From Stenopsyche tienmushanensis (taxonomy: Eukaryota > Arthropoda > Insecta > Trichoptera > Stenopsychidae), in assembly GCA_008973525.1 (NCBI GenBank), contig WACJ01000043.1, forward strand, positions 1,178,001 through 1,242,000: a stretch of DNA of 64,000 nucleotides, given 5' to 3'. This document shows, one piece after another, positions 36,424 to 48,303 of the stretch. A program made the translations under genes and the position numbers. The notes under the pieces are model-generated. The model searched no databases, had not been told where the DNA came from, and saw only the letters and a list, made by a program, of their open reading frames with translations. Position 1 is the first letter of the stretch; every line of letters begins with the position of its first letter.

Positions 36424-36577
36424 TTGACACAAAAATGACACGGTGTCAAATTCGATTGCCCGCGAGAAGACAACGTCTATTATGAAATACGAAGTAGCGG
36501 AATACGTGTACTCACGTAGTGCCTTCTGTTTGATTATGCTACCTGACAGCGGGACCGAACCTGATTCACAGCTGTCA
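36424..36577. promoter_or_regulatory. cluster of TGACA/TGTCA sites in proximal hth intron
   Basis: TTGACAC is at 36424, the palindrome TGACAC-G-GTGTCA at 36436-36448, TGACAGC at 36544-36550 and GCTGTCA at 36571-36577. The last two are exact inverted copies. All contain the TGACA core of MEIS/Hth sites, and the cluster lies within 600 bases of the hth exon. It is a candidate autoregulatory element, inferred from motifs. Confidence 0.35.
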
Positions 36578-36599
36578 AAACAGTGTCTTATTGATTCAA

Positions 36600-39500
36600 A
36601 CTATTGTCTCAGACAACTGCCATGACTTCGGCCGAATTTGTTTGCCCTAGACCTTTGTTTGCCAGTTTGCGTTGAATAATCGGTTTGTGGATCGGCGCTC
36701 ATCGGCAAAGGTCATATCGGCACCGACGTGTGATGTCTTCAATATCACATAACCCGCTGACATGTGTTTGTTGTGTGCTTTTCGTCTGCAAAATAGAGAC
36801 TACGGCAAATAGCTTCGAATTGTGATAAAATAATGACGTTCTTACATAATTGACATATTGTATAGAAATTACACATTTTCTTCAATGCAAACAGCGTAAA
36901 ATCACCATAATGGAAATACAATCCCTGAAACACTCAATTGTCACATCATTGACAGTTCATTCGATAAAATGAATTAGGATACTGCATTAATATTGACCTT
37001 CCGACCGATGAAATCCATTCATTGAACATTTATGCCATCGAATGATCCACTTATTGCTCTTTCGCATTACTAATGCAAACACATAGCGCTCGACGATCTT
37101 GCTAAATTAACTCTTCTGATGATGACTTCATAAATTGAAATTGTCAACGATTTTAGATTTGATGTTTCAATAGCCTCTATAAAAATGAGCATGAGCCGTG
37201 TTTATTTATATATTATTTTACGGAATGATTGAAGTCAATTGAGATTGTGAATTATGGCTTATTTATTGGATGGACCGTATACAACCGACTATCAATTAAG
37301 ATTTATATTTACGATATATTAATACTATGCCGAAGTATATATTAATAAATATTTCCAATACAAAAAGCTTCATAAATGATTGACAATGCTAAATATTTGG
37401 TTCAAATCTGGATGATTATCATAACATTAACTTAGAAGATCGGATCACTCGTTTGGATTAATGTTGAAACGAATCAGTGAAATCAAATTAAAGTTCTATT
37501 AATAATGTATGATTTATAAAATCATTTATAGATCCTATCCTATTTTAAAATACATTTTTTTAATAAAGTTATTCTATGATATTTAAACTATATGACACGT
37601 TTTGCATTGTGTTCAAATAAATTATTCAGGACTTTCGTGACATGATTTTCAGCTATTCGGTTGTTGATATTTCCAAATATATCAATGACGTTCCATTTAA
37701 ATTTGGGAAGGGATTTTAAAGGATTATTAAATAAATTCGTATTGATGACGTGATGATGAATTGTTGATTTATGGTAATGCGGACATCGATTTACATATGT
37801 ATATGCGGTGCATTGTATTTTTTCGTGTTATGGACATCAATTCATTCGATCGATCCTCCATATACGACCGTGGGAATAGCACAAATAATTGCGATTGTAC
37901 GAAAGCGAGTCGGTTATCTCGGTCGTTAAAGAGTGGCTAATTTCGCGATTTGTTACAAATAAAAGTGGAGAATTTGTCAAATGTGCGATATGATTTATTT
38001 AGCATTTTATCGTCAAAGGCCGCGTCCCTGTTTTGAGTAGACTCCTGATAAGATGCTCGGAAGATTTATGGGAAATTTGGCAAATTAAACGAGTGCCGGT
38101 TGTCGAATCAAACGCCAATAATATTTATGAAGCCATTTGTGTCAGCAGAATTAACCGGCACTGAGTTATGGGCTCGGTCATTCGTGAATTATTGAAGACT
38201 CGGAAGTGCTAATGTATTATTAATTAGCCGGGTTTTAATTTGTATGCGTTCATTGGTACGTGTGTGTTTACATTCCCATTATCGGCCATCCATTCATCAT
38301 CATCATTACAATTTCTGACCGACAATTTACGATCGATGTGTAAATGTTTATTGCGCCCGCAAACAACTACTCTTTTTATATCGTTCGCCTAGGAAAAAAT
38401 CATCAATGGAAAATCATCAATGAGTTCGGGATGCTGCGAAAGCGCGGAATCAATTGCGCCCGAATGTTTCCCAATAAAAATTATGATAAACGATTGACGG
38501 ATAGAGCGTGAACTCATTGATGGACAGAGTCCAATTTCAATCGTGATGATTTGTCAATTTGGCTTTATGTGACTTCAAATACACCTAACTAGTGGATTCA
38601 ACATCAGTTGACGTCAATGAAAACATATTATAATATATGCACTATAAAAAAATCAAATAAGATCAGATGAACTCATGATCTAAATCATACGAGTTAGTAT
38701 CCTAGTAGCTAGTCTTAGTAACTGTTACACGTTACTTCCAAGAAATATTTGAACTTACATTTAATATTTTTCAACTAAATTAAATTTCTAATATGATAGA
38801 GAATACTTTAGCGAAAATATTTAGCGTAGTTTACCTTTGACAAATAATTGAAATATGTTTACGACAATTGCGTCGAAATAGATCCAGAAATCTCTAACAA
38901 AAATATGAGTCTTGTTTGAATCCAACAGTAACAACCAAGTTGATAATATTCACAGTATATGAGTAAATATTTTAATGACATTAGTAGATATATTGTTGTT
39001 TTCGATTGAACAGATCATTTTTATGCTTACGAACTCTGCCTTACGAACTTATTGAGTGATGAGTTACTTGCCCATGAGATGTCAGACTTGATTGATTTTG
39101 TAGGACTTGAAGTAAATTTCGTTGCGATATCAATTTTTTATTTTTAGTTAAAACATAATCCTTTTTGCGGCTTATAAACAGTTCAATAAGCTTATGTTCA
39201 ATTAATAATAAACGATCTGTTATCAGGAACACTTGATATGCCGATTCCGTATACTTATCACAATCAAAAAATCAAGTGAAATGCTGGTCAGATCTCTGAA
39301 AAAGATTGCTTAAAATCTTCTATTTGTGTGTAATATTTATTAAATTTAATAGTAAATATACGAACGTGGATTCCAATTTAAGATCTCTTCAGTGATTATT
39401 CTAAGGCAAGAATATTGCATTATTTCATTTATACATACAATTGTTGTTGTAGAAATTTAGCCACTTAATCAAAATTGTTGTATTCGTATTAAAGTCAGTC

Positions 39501-40710
39501 ATTTTAGTCTTATCTACGTACCCTAACGAAAAAGCTTTTAAGATCGAGTTTATTGGTCATTATTCGGTGAGATGTTAGCAGATTCTCGCCGAGAATAGGT
39601 CATTGTATCCACAATAAAACAAATATCGACATATCTTTGAATGGTGACACGTTCTTATTGTAAATAGTTTATTAATAAAACATAAAATAAAAATCATGTA
39701 GATGATTTAAAGGGTTATCGCCATTGACATTGAGAGTGTCAAAAGCCAAGAGTCGATAAAATTTATCGTGTTTGTTTGGGATATAATTGAGAATTTCCAT
39801 TTCGAATGTATACATAATTCGATGTGTTTTTTTCTCGTACAACATAGATCCATTCAACTACAGAGTGTCCCAATAGATCGATGGTTCAGATGTATTTTTT
39901 ATAACGAAGTTTGCTCGCGTCTTCGATTATTTTTTATAATAAATAGGTCCAAAGTTTGAGGGTTTTTTCACATTTACTTGTGTATCGTCGCGCCATTTAT
40001 TTTCCTAGAAATTCTCGCTTATAAACAAAAGGATCCAATTAGTCGTCGGTGAATAAAGCTAAGCCATTATCTGGAGTCCGTCAAACTCTGACCCGCGACT
40101 GGGTCGCCTACCCTCCGTGTGTTATCGTTGTTTACTTCATTTGCGTCACTATAATTACACATTTAAATAATTATTATTGTAACATTTGGAGTGTAATAGC
40201 GTCCGATGATAAAAAAGTCGTGTAGGATACGGCAAAAAATAAAATATATCCGATAGAGACGTGTACGTGCCATCAATCACTGTAACGTGAGTACGAGATC
40301 ACTTCAAATCTTTAGGATGATACTCAAAAGTTCGTGCTCGAAATTACTGTTCTTACCGAATATAAACATCAATAGATTCAACAGCTCTTCAACTGTCTTT
40401 CTATGATTAACATTAAAAAAAATGTTTTTTTTTTCAATTGCATCGATTTTTCGTCGCATCCGAAACGATCTAGCATCTAGAATTTATTCTTCAGCAATCG
40501 GTTTGATGTTTTTTGAAATAGCATTTAACAGCATGCTGAATGTTTACAGATGGGTAAAAGGCGTAATTACATGCGTGCGTTAAATTGGGGAAATTTTCCG
40601 ATACAGCACGACAAACCCATGACGAGAGATTCGTGGTTAATGATCCATTACTTTTATGGAGTGATGAATTTTATTCGCACTTAACGACATTTTAATTCAT
40701 TTTACGGCTA
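36600..40710 (+). other. hth: downstream hth intron, no gene recognised
   Basis: AT-rich sequence with many TAAT/ATTA motifs and a first AATAAA at 37344-37349 that could serve a retained-intron transcript. The stretch 38090-38360 is less biased and resembles the mixed composition of conserved non-coding elements, but conservation cannot be seen here. Confidence 0.35.
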
Positions 40711-40723
40711 GTGAAATTTTTAG

Positions 40724-40893
40724 TCGCCGTTTTTCGAGCGTCTAATCTTAATTTGGGGGATTACGACTTGTTTTCGAAGTGTTTTATCAACGAATCGTCG
40801 GATGAGCGCCGTTTTTATGCAGATGAAGACGATTGTGGTATTGGCATTCGGTCGAGGTATTTACCAGAGACAGTCGCTGGAAAGCAATATGAG
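40724..40893 (+). other. candidate alternative exon (unrecognised acidic peptide)
   Basis: An acceptor-like AAATTTTTAG ends at 40723 and a donor GAG|GTATTC lies at 40893/40894. The 170 bases between are open in one frame: two bases plus 56 codons, phase 2 start and phase 0 end. Joined to the hth exon (one leftover G), the first codon would be GTC. The peptide has an acidic stretch, SSDERRFYADEDDCG, and includes LFSKCFINE. I do not recognise it as part of Hth or of any family. The frame runs past the donor to a stop at about 40933-40935, so it could also be an alternative last exon. It may equally be a chance frame in AT-rich DNA. Confidence 0.17.
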
Positions 40894-41343
40894 GTATTCA
40901 AAAGCAGCTGTCTTAATATTATTTCATTATATTGATCAGAGTCATTAACTAAATACATCATCAGAGTAATTTCGCTGTGGAAACAGACCTTATTTGACTG
41001 AAGACAAATGTTTTTCAAACATATTTCTTTAGATTTAACTACGTCCTTAAGATGTTTACTTTGAAAATATTGCACGTGTCGCATAGTTTTTGTATTTATA
41101 ATCTTATTCAACAATATTCATATTGGTAATTCAATTTCTCCGTCATTTTCCTACACAAAAGATACGGTCAACCTGCATAATTTTGATACAAATCTTATTG
41201 ATACTTGGTATACCACACTCATCACTTTGACGGAATTTAAAATTCATGAGCAGAATTACAAAAATCATTATTTATGGATATGATATAAATGTATATCTAA
41301 ATTTATGTTCATCTCGGCTTTGTAATTTAGAAGTTACATATGA

Positions 41344-41709
41344 ATGTGTTCTTACGATATGATCTTACAACCAATACGCGTCAATTTGACGGGTCGATTA
41401 ATTTTATACTTAAACATAATAATTCATGAAAATATTTTTCCGGTAACAAATTTAAAACTAATCAGAACCTACAAAATTAATAAAAATCATTATTTCATGT
41501 CTTCTTTTCAAGACGTATCAATACGTCACCTCAAGATCCGCTTTGCTACTAAGTTTCGAAGACTAAAAAAATCAAACTGTATTTAAAGCGAGGATGATAT
41601 TGAGATTCCTGAATCTGAAAGTGAAGAGATTGAAGTATTTTCATATAGTGAGAAAAAATCCAAAATATCTCGTGTCAGAAATAGGATAACAATTTTGCCC
41701 AACAAATAG
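41344..41709 (+). other. interrupted reading frame with acidic segment, unrecognised
   Basis: One frame runs from 41344 to 41709 with a single internal stop at 41584-41586. The part after the stop is strikingly acidic (SEDDIEIPESESEEIEVF) and then basic (SEKKSKISRVRNR). This charge pattern is seen at the N-terminus of piggyBac-like transposases, among others, but no conserved motif is present. Most likely a decayed fragment or chance. Confidence 0.12.
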
Positions 41710-42138
41710 GGTTCACCTTGTTTTCAAATGCATTACAAAAGAGATATTTTTATGTAAATCCTTAGATTCATACATTTTCACAAGGAAACAACAATCTAAA
41801 TGCAACAAATAATTTTGCTCGAATATTAAAAACACGGAGGAAGTCTGTAAGCAATAGTAGCATACGAAAATTACTGCAGGAGTGTACATTGAGGCCAAGG
41901 ATTGTGACATATATATCTAGTCAGTAAATAGTTTATATCTTAGATATATTTTTAAGTTGTATTTGAACTTCCACTTCCACATCTAATTTCTATCTTCTAG
42001 CGAAATATCTATATTTAGTTAAAATCGTTTTTCATAAATATGCTTCATATTTGTGTACATTTGGATTTGTTTTCATGCGATAGATATGATCCATGGGGAG
42101 TCGCATATAAAAAATTCGCACAAAAAAGTCTATTTTTC

Positions 42139-42161
42139 ACGATAATCGTACAAATTATCGT
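42139..42161. repeat. 8-bp stem hairpin
   Basis: ACGATAAT (42139-42146) and ATTATCGT (42154-42161) are exact inverted copies with a 7-base loop. Confidence 0.6.
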
Positions 42162-42422
42162 TATCAGTCAGCATACATATTTATGAACATATATCAGAAC
42201 TATCATAACTATGTGTTCTTTCAGTTTTTTCCAATAAAGGATTCTCTTGAATGCGATGTAAATTTTGAGCTCAATTTTGTGATCATTGATGACTGATCAT
42301 CTGACTGGCGACTTCATTTTTCTTGATTGCTCTTATAGTCGATTTCCTCAAGTTGAGAGATTTGATTATCTCTGTAGGATGTTTATTTTTTTCTCCATTG
42401 GGGTTAATAAATCTGACACTAG

Positions 42423-42442
42423 TTTATGCGAATTCGCATAAA
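42423..42442. repeat. 20-bp perfect palindrome TTTATGCGAA/TTCGCATAAA
   Basis: The two 10-base arms are exact reverse complements with no spacer. Related CGCATAAAA strings occur nearby (about 42102, 42500 and 42513). This could be the footprint of a small inverted-repeat transposon, or a double Abd-B/Cad-type TTTATG site. Confidence 0.55.
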
Positions 42443-42959
42443 AAAGCTTTGTCTTTTATAGAAAAATGATGGATAGGTTCCATTATTTTTGAAAACCGCA
42501 TAACTTCAAAATCGCATAAAAACAGACTCAAGTGTATTTATTGAATTTCGTAAAGAGGTCGATTTAACAGATATAATTAAAGTGTTTTAAAAGAAACTAC
42601 GTGCTTTTCTTTAGCTGTCAATTAGATGGGTATTGGTAGAATTAAACATTTTAAAAAGTCAATAAACCTCGTGTTAATTTTTTAAAGTCTAGACTGAATC
42701 TCAATTTTCTTAAATATACCATCATTTTCATTCTTTGAAAATTGTGTTACTGTCTATTAAATATGTCACAGTCGACTATGATAATTGGTGTGAAGCGACT
42801 CGTACTCGTATTTGTCCTTATTCTCGGCAAAGTATCAAATAATGGGATAATCGAATAAGCCTCCCCGGTCGTGATGCTGCTCACACGTCACACAATAAAT
42901 ACCTCTGAGGATTTCGTTCCCTCCGTCGTCTCATCAAATTATTTGATAATTTCATAATA

Positions 42960-43260
42960 ATTATGTAAAGCTCGCTACGAGGAGTTCCCCAGGCGTACCA
43001 AGCAGAGGCCCGACGCCGGCGAGAATTGAAAATCGCATTAATATTTACCGTGGTGCAGTCCCGTTTTCCTGGTAGCGACCCTCGGGAATACGGGCACCGC
43101 CACTTAGTTTGGCCCCTATATTCCTAGTCCATCATTTGATGGATTCTCGGTGCTATTCGTCTGTGTGGTAAGTCTCAATTTAGACTGTCGCCGAGGATGG
43201 GTGTCAGGCCGTTCTGGGATTCGGCGGAGGAGGTGACGCGGACCACTCCAGCCAAATGAA
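42960..43260. other. GC-richer island
   Basis: A block of clearly higher GC in an AT-rich intron. It contains the 40-bp micro-exon candidate and its GTAAGT donor. Otherwise unassigned. Confidence 0.35.
43128..43167 (+). other. candidate 40-bp micro-exon with strong donor
   Basis: GGCCCCTATATTCCTAG ends at 43127 and GTG|GTAAGT sits at 43167/43168, a near-consensus donor in a GC-richer island. After the leftover G of the hth exon the 40 bases read V-H-H-L-M-D-S-R-C-Y-S-S-V plus TG. The next Hth exon is expected to start with A (Asp codon), so splicing on would create TGA, which would make this a poison exon. The first 16 bases, TCCATCATTTGATGGA, are an inverted repeat. Evidence is splice-site strings only. 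Confidence 0.17.
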
Positions 43261-46180
43261 ATACGCTAAATGAATAATTGGTACTTAAACAAAAATCATG
43301 CAGCATGAATTTTAGATGGGAATAAGTGTAGCGGCGTGAATTTAATTTGGCTCATATGAGGAAGACGGATGGCTTATTTTGGCGAATTGACAATGGACTT
43401 TGAAGTTCCAATCGAGTGAAGGAAACGTTGCGCTCGTTAACCCTCAAATAGCGAGACCAGCGGAAAAGCTTTTATTTTTTATACGATAATTTAAACTGTG
43501 ATAAGCGGTCGTTTTTGGGTTAAATACCATCGTCTGGCGGTGTTGATTATTTCATTTATGTAATGTATTTAGTTGATAACATTAATGATGCATGATTGAT
43601 TTATAAATATTTATGGTAAGGAACCAAATACCGATCTATTCACAAGAAAATATTTTTAAATATGATCATTTAAGTACTTCAATATTCCATTGAAATATTC
43701 CTATCTTAAATGTATTATATGCTAATAAAATTGCAAAGGTGTAATCAAATTGTCACCCGTCAATACATGGCAAGATCTCAATTATTTTGTATATTTTTTT
43801 CATTTTTCATTAATCAATCATTAAAAATAATTTCGCTAAAAGAAATGAACACACTTTAAGTGGGCGAAATGTGCAAAATTTTGATTAAATGCTAATCACA
43901 AACATTTGCATCGTTCCATTGACAGGAATAAATTGAATGCTTACTAGTTTTAAACAAAGCAAACTATCACTGTGAAATGGTCTCGCATTACAGCATTAAT
44001 CGCTAAAAAAAATTAATACTGGGCGTTTCGAATAAAATGTGTTAAGAAAGCAAACAAATCTTTGTTGCGAAAATATAAATAAGTATCGTTAATATCAAAA
44101 TTTTGCTATGAATCAAATTGGGTAAAACAATTTCGGAAGCAGTATAAAATAATCAAATTTAGAAGGACAAAACTTATCAGATTACCCAATTCAAAAGGAT
44201 GTTAAAAAGATCTCTCTCGGAGTTATTATATTATACATACGTCAAAGTCCTCGTGTTTCACGTACTCGAACAACCCTCTCTCGTATAAGAATTATAATTT
44301 TCGCTTCCTCATCCCTGTTGGGCGTCAAAAATTAGATTTCCACCGAGTTCGAACGAAACAACCGGTATTGAATTAACGTTAACCGATGTGTAACGCTGCG
44401 AGTCACCTAAGTCCCCCCAGACAAAAAGCGGTACATATGTAACGGAAAATATTGAGTTATGGCCGAATGACTTTTATTTAATAACGGCCCTTTGTCTGAA
44501 TCGAAAGTGCTCTATGGATAAGTGTAACCGCGAATCACGGTGAATCCGTTTCAAGTGGGCTCCGTTGAAGAGGTGCCACGGACCACCGACGCGGAAGCTT
44601 CCATCGAAGCTCGCCCAAATTGTCTACTAATATATTAAAATTTTGTAACAGAATCAAATGGAGCGGAAAACCTTTTTACAGGAAAACTATTGGATTAAAA
44701 AAATGTTAATGGGCGTTTAATCGAGGTGTGGATGTATGAAAACGTTAAGTCACCCTGGATATATTTTATCATCACGCTATGATCTTGTAAAATCTACGGT
44801 ATATATTTCGTGAAAATTTAATATGACACGCATAATTTTCTCTATTTTTTATATATATATATATAATACATCATCGGTTTTCCGCGATGTTTTGACACCG
44901 AAGTCCGACTGTCAAACATATTAAATTTACGAGATATGCTGTCGAAAAATTCGTCCCGTCGAAATGAATTTATTCGATGAATAGACCGGTCGAATAAATG
45001 CACTAGATGCAAATAGTTGCCACACCAGTCGCGAGGGATGTTTTGAGAGGCATTCAGTGGTGTTAGATAGGAATAATTTTTAATCAAATAACTTCCCCCT
45101 TTTGGTTTTTCAAGTGGGGTGGTTTTTTGTTGTTGTCCTATCCCCCCCGGTGAACCAGATGTCGTCCAAACACTCCGGAGCCACACAAGTCGACTTTAAT
45201 ATGTTTATTTTACAAACAAAATTAGCGAGTATTAAACTTGCTTATCGGTCGATTGTATACACTCATTGTCATGTCGAATTTTTAACTTTGAATTTACGAC
45301 GATAACTTAATTCAAACATACTGAATATCGACCATAACACCCTTCAATAAAACTGATTTTTTGGGGTTATTCCATATAATCAATCTATATCTGCTTATCG
45401 GGTTAAGCATATTATTTAAGACAAATATGAACACATTATTTTGAATAGACTTCATCCAAGTTTTGACATTCATGTGATTCCAGGAATATCTACTATTTGC
45501 CTAAAATAAATATTCTTATTCCTCGGCTAAATGACCCAAATGCTATTTGATGAAAAAATAAGCGTTATTCGTATTAATTTCGATTTTTTGTAAGAATGCA
45601 TTTCGATGACGACATGACGATGCGTGTGAATAGTTGACGGTAATTCGTCAAAGGTTAGTTTTAGGGAGATCAGTTGTCCTCAAACTGGCGCGGCAATCAG
45701 AATACGGTCGAAACATGTCAAGCAAAAAATTGCAACAAAAGGGATGATGTTCGACTACCCCCCTATCCCTTATTCATAATATAATATAACATGTTGCGAC
45801 AAACTCGCGTTGCAAGAGGCGGAGATGCATCGCATTCATATACGACACCGTATCTGCTTGCATTTTTTATGCACTATTATAATAGTATGAATGCATTTGG
45901 GTCCGTTGTAAGTCGACAATAAGCATTCACGGTTGATTAAAACGTTTTGTCATTCGGTCCTCTACCTTTTTTCGTTGATGGATGCACTTTTGTGAGCGCC
46001 GCACGTATATTTTATTATTTATTCAAAGTTTTTACCTTTTGATTCTCAGTGCGTCCCTCGGGATTCGTCGAGGATGAAAACGGATTCAATCGAATTACCA
46101 CATTCAAGCGCCCAATTTGGGCGAACGCATTGCGTCTTAGATCGCTTTGCACTAATGAAAATTTGATTCGGAGATGATTC
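43261..46180 (+). other. hth: downstream hth intron, no gene recognised
   Basis: AT-rich. It includes a (TA)8 repeat at 44850-44865 and a 14-bp palindrome ACTATTATAATAGT at 45873-45886. No gene is supported. Confidence 0.35.
44850..44865. repeat. (TA)8 microsatellite
   Basis: Sixteen bases of TA dinucleotide following a T-run. Confidence 0.9.
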
Positions 46181-46188
46181 ATGCTTCA

Positions 46189-46214
46189 CTGTCAAAAGTG
46201 ACAGGATCCTGTCA
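46189..46214. promoter_or_regulatory. three TALE sites in 26 bp, two forming a 16-bp palindrome
   Basis: CTGTCA (46189-46194), TGACAG (46199-46204) and CTGTCA (46209-46214) follow each other at 10-bp spacing. The last two form the perfect palindrome TGACAGGATCCTGTCA. TGACAG is the Hth/MEIS consensus, so this is a strong candidate Hth-binding cluster within its own locus. Binding is inferred. Confidence 0.5.
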
Positions 46215-46945
46215 AATATTGCCATTATTTCACTATATATTGCGATCCAAGGCCAAAAATGTATATGCCCGTCCTTTTTCAGTCCAGGTTGCGTCAGCCA
46301 CCCCTTAATTTGATGAACAGGGGAGAGTCGGGTGTTAAGTGTATCACACACCCAGCGTTATAATATCGAATAATTTGATAATGTATGAATGGAAAAAATG
46401 CGCATCTAGAAAAATGGGGGTAGGTTTTTTGCCGGCCATTTGGGGTTGTTGGAAACTTTCGTCTGGTAAAAAACAATTTTAATAAACGCCCGAGCTGAAA
46501 AGGGCCCGGTGTAGAGGCACTTTAGACGTACACGATGAATGGGCGCATATAATGTACGCAGATCTATATTAAATGTATTTTACATGTCACTATTTAACAG
46601 TTTTTATTAAACTATTTTTGAAGATAACTTTTACAAATGTATTATACATCATCATTTTATTGATGACAACTTCTGGATATTCTTTTTATGTAGTTGAGTA
46701 CTATTTTTTAAATATAAAAAGTGCTTAATATAATCTAAACGTTGGTTATTAAACTTATCTACGTAGCCATTATCGGGGGGTTCGCGAAATTATACAAAAA
46801 AACTCATTATTTATACTTCAACAAGATATTATCGTGGAATTCACAAACTTTTGGTTACTTCTCAGATCTGATCTGATTTGTGTAAAAAGGCTTTTTCGGT
46901 ATTATTTTGTATGAAATCAACATGATGATGATATATGAAATCAAA

Positions 46946-46992
46946 TTTTCCAAAATAGAGCCCAACATTGGTTGGGCTCTATTTTAGGAAAA
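46946..46992. repeat. long snap-back hairpin (15 + 6 bp stem)
   Basis: AAAATAGAGCCCAAC (46952-46966) and GTTGGGCTCTATTTT (46971-46985) are exact inverted copies around a 4-base loop ATTG. Beyond a single bulged A (46986), TTTTCC and GGAAAA add six pairs. This is the strongest hairpin I found. It is shorter than a typical pre-miRNA. It may be a fold-back relic or an RNA structural element. Confidence 0.75.
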
Positions 46993-47739
46993 CATTATAA
47001 TAAGATTTATTTTGGCCAATTACATCAGAATTTTATTGTCACATAGTGTATTTGCATGTGCGACGTGCATCTTCTGATGGATGAATGGTGTAGTTTGGCT
47101 GATGAGCCGTACTCCGAAACATGGTCAGAATTTGAGATCGACGTTTGTGGTTTTCGTACATGAAACTAACGATTCTAAAACGTTTGGGATATCCCGATAT
47201 ACAATTGAATGCATTGTCGAGGCAGTTCAGGTTCAGGCCGGTCAGTTTTAGCATCATCAATTCCTCAGCTATTGTACAACAGCAGAAATATTGCAGATCA
47301 AGAGGCGCAAAGTTTAGGGTATATAAATATAAGAATTGGGACTTTCAGGATATTTTGTACTTGGCTATATTATTTCATAGAGGAAACGTATGAAGATGCA
47401 TGAAGGATAATAACTTTTAAATATAAATTTAAGCTCAGCGGCCTTCTCTAATAAGATCCTATAGATTTTTTTTAGCAAAATATGAAGCAGCAAAAATTAT
47501 TTCTGTCTATTATTTCTGAACACGCGGAAAACTTTTCTACCTAATACAAACTAAATGATTTATAGTTTTTTAAATTATAGTTCTAATTGTGTGTGAAAGA
47601 TTTTTTTAAAGAAAGTTATCAATACGTGTCAAGATGTGATTATTTTCTTCAAGTTTTGATAGAATCCTGTGACAGTTTAACCCATTTGACACCGTGTCCG
47701 TCATCGTTTGACCATTCGAGATATTGTTATTTTTTACGT

Positions 47740-48060
47740 CGAATTAGTTCGCCGCGGGCGCCTTTTTGTATGGGGTCCATTGACGTCCATATCTTATCTT
47801 TTAATTCGGTCTCGTGGCTTCACAATCAGCGTGACCTTTTGTTCTTTGATGGCAAAAGTGAGCAGGGCCTACCGCGGGGCCAGGGTTGGTCTTTTTATGG
47901 TTGTGGCCATAAATGTGTTGGTGGGTGTCCCATTGTAGCTCAACTCCGGCCCTGCTGAGCGAACAGCGGCCTAACAATCGGAGGTGCTTGCATCAACGTC
48001 GCCGCACGCTGTGTAATAATCGACAATATAACGGCCGTTCTCGTCTCCATTGAGTCGAAT
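47740..48060. other. GC-richer island with inverted TTTATGG pair
   Basis: Higher GC than its flanks. TTTATGG (47894-47900) and CCATAAA (47907-47913) face each other across 6 bases. TTTATGG is the type of site bound by posterior Hox/Abd-B proteins. A 123-codon frame crosses the island (47587-47958) but has no recognisable domain. Confidence 0.3.
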
Positions 48061-48303
48061 TGAATATAATGTCGGTCTTGTGATGGATAGCTTTGTATCG
48101 GAAACGCTTTTTTGAATAATTTCAAAACGATCTTGTACATCAGAACCTCTATACGAGCGATGCTCGAGCGATGTCTCGAAAGAGAATCGTACAAACCTCA
48201 CTTAACGAGATGCTTGAAAAGGCGATCAAAGTCTACACGAATTCATTTTATTCTCATTAGAATAATTGAATGAATTAATAGCTTGAATGATCTATATCCT
48301 TTT

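Noticed and set aside
43261..43295. M-N-N-W-Y-L-N string considered as the homeodomain N-N-W-F-I-N exon
   Set aside because: No neighbouring homeodomain residues (A-R-R-R, I-V-Q-P) and no matching splice sites.
47587..47958. 123-codon + strand frame
   Set aside because: No start context, domain or splice support. The block looks like a regulatory island.
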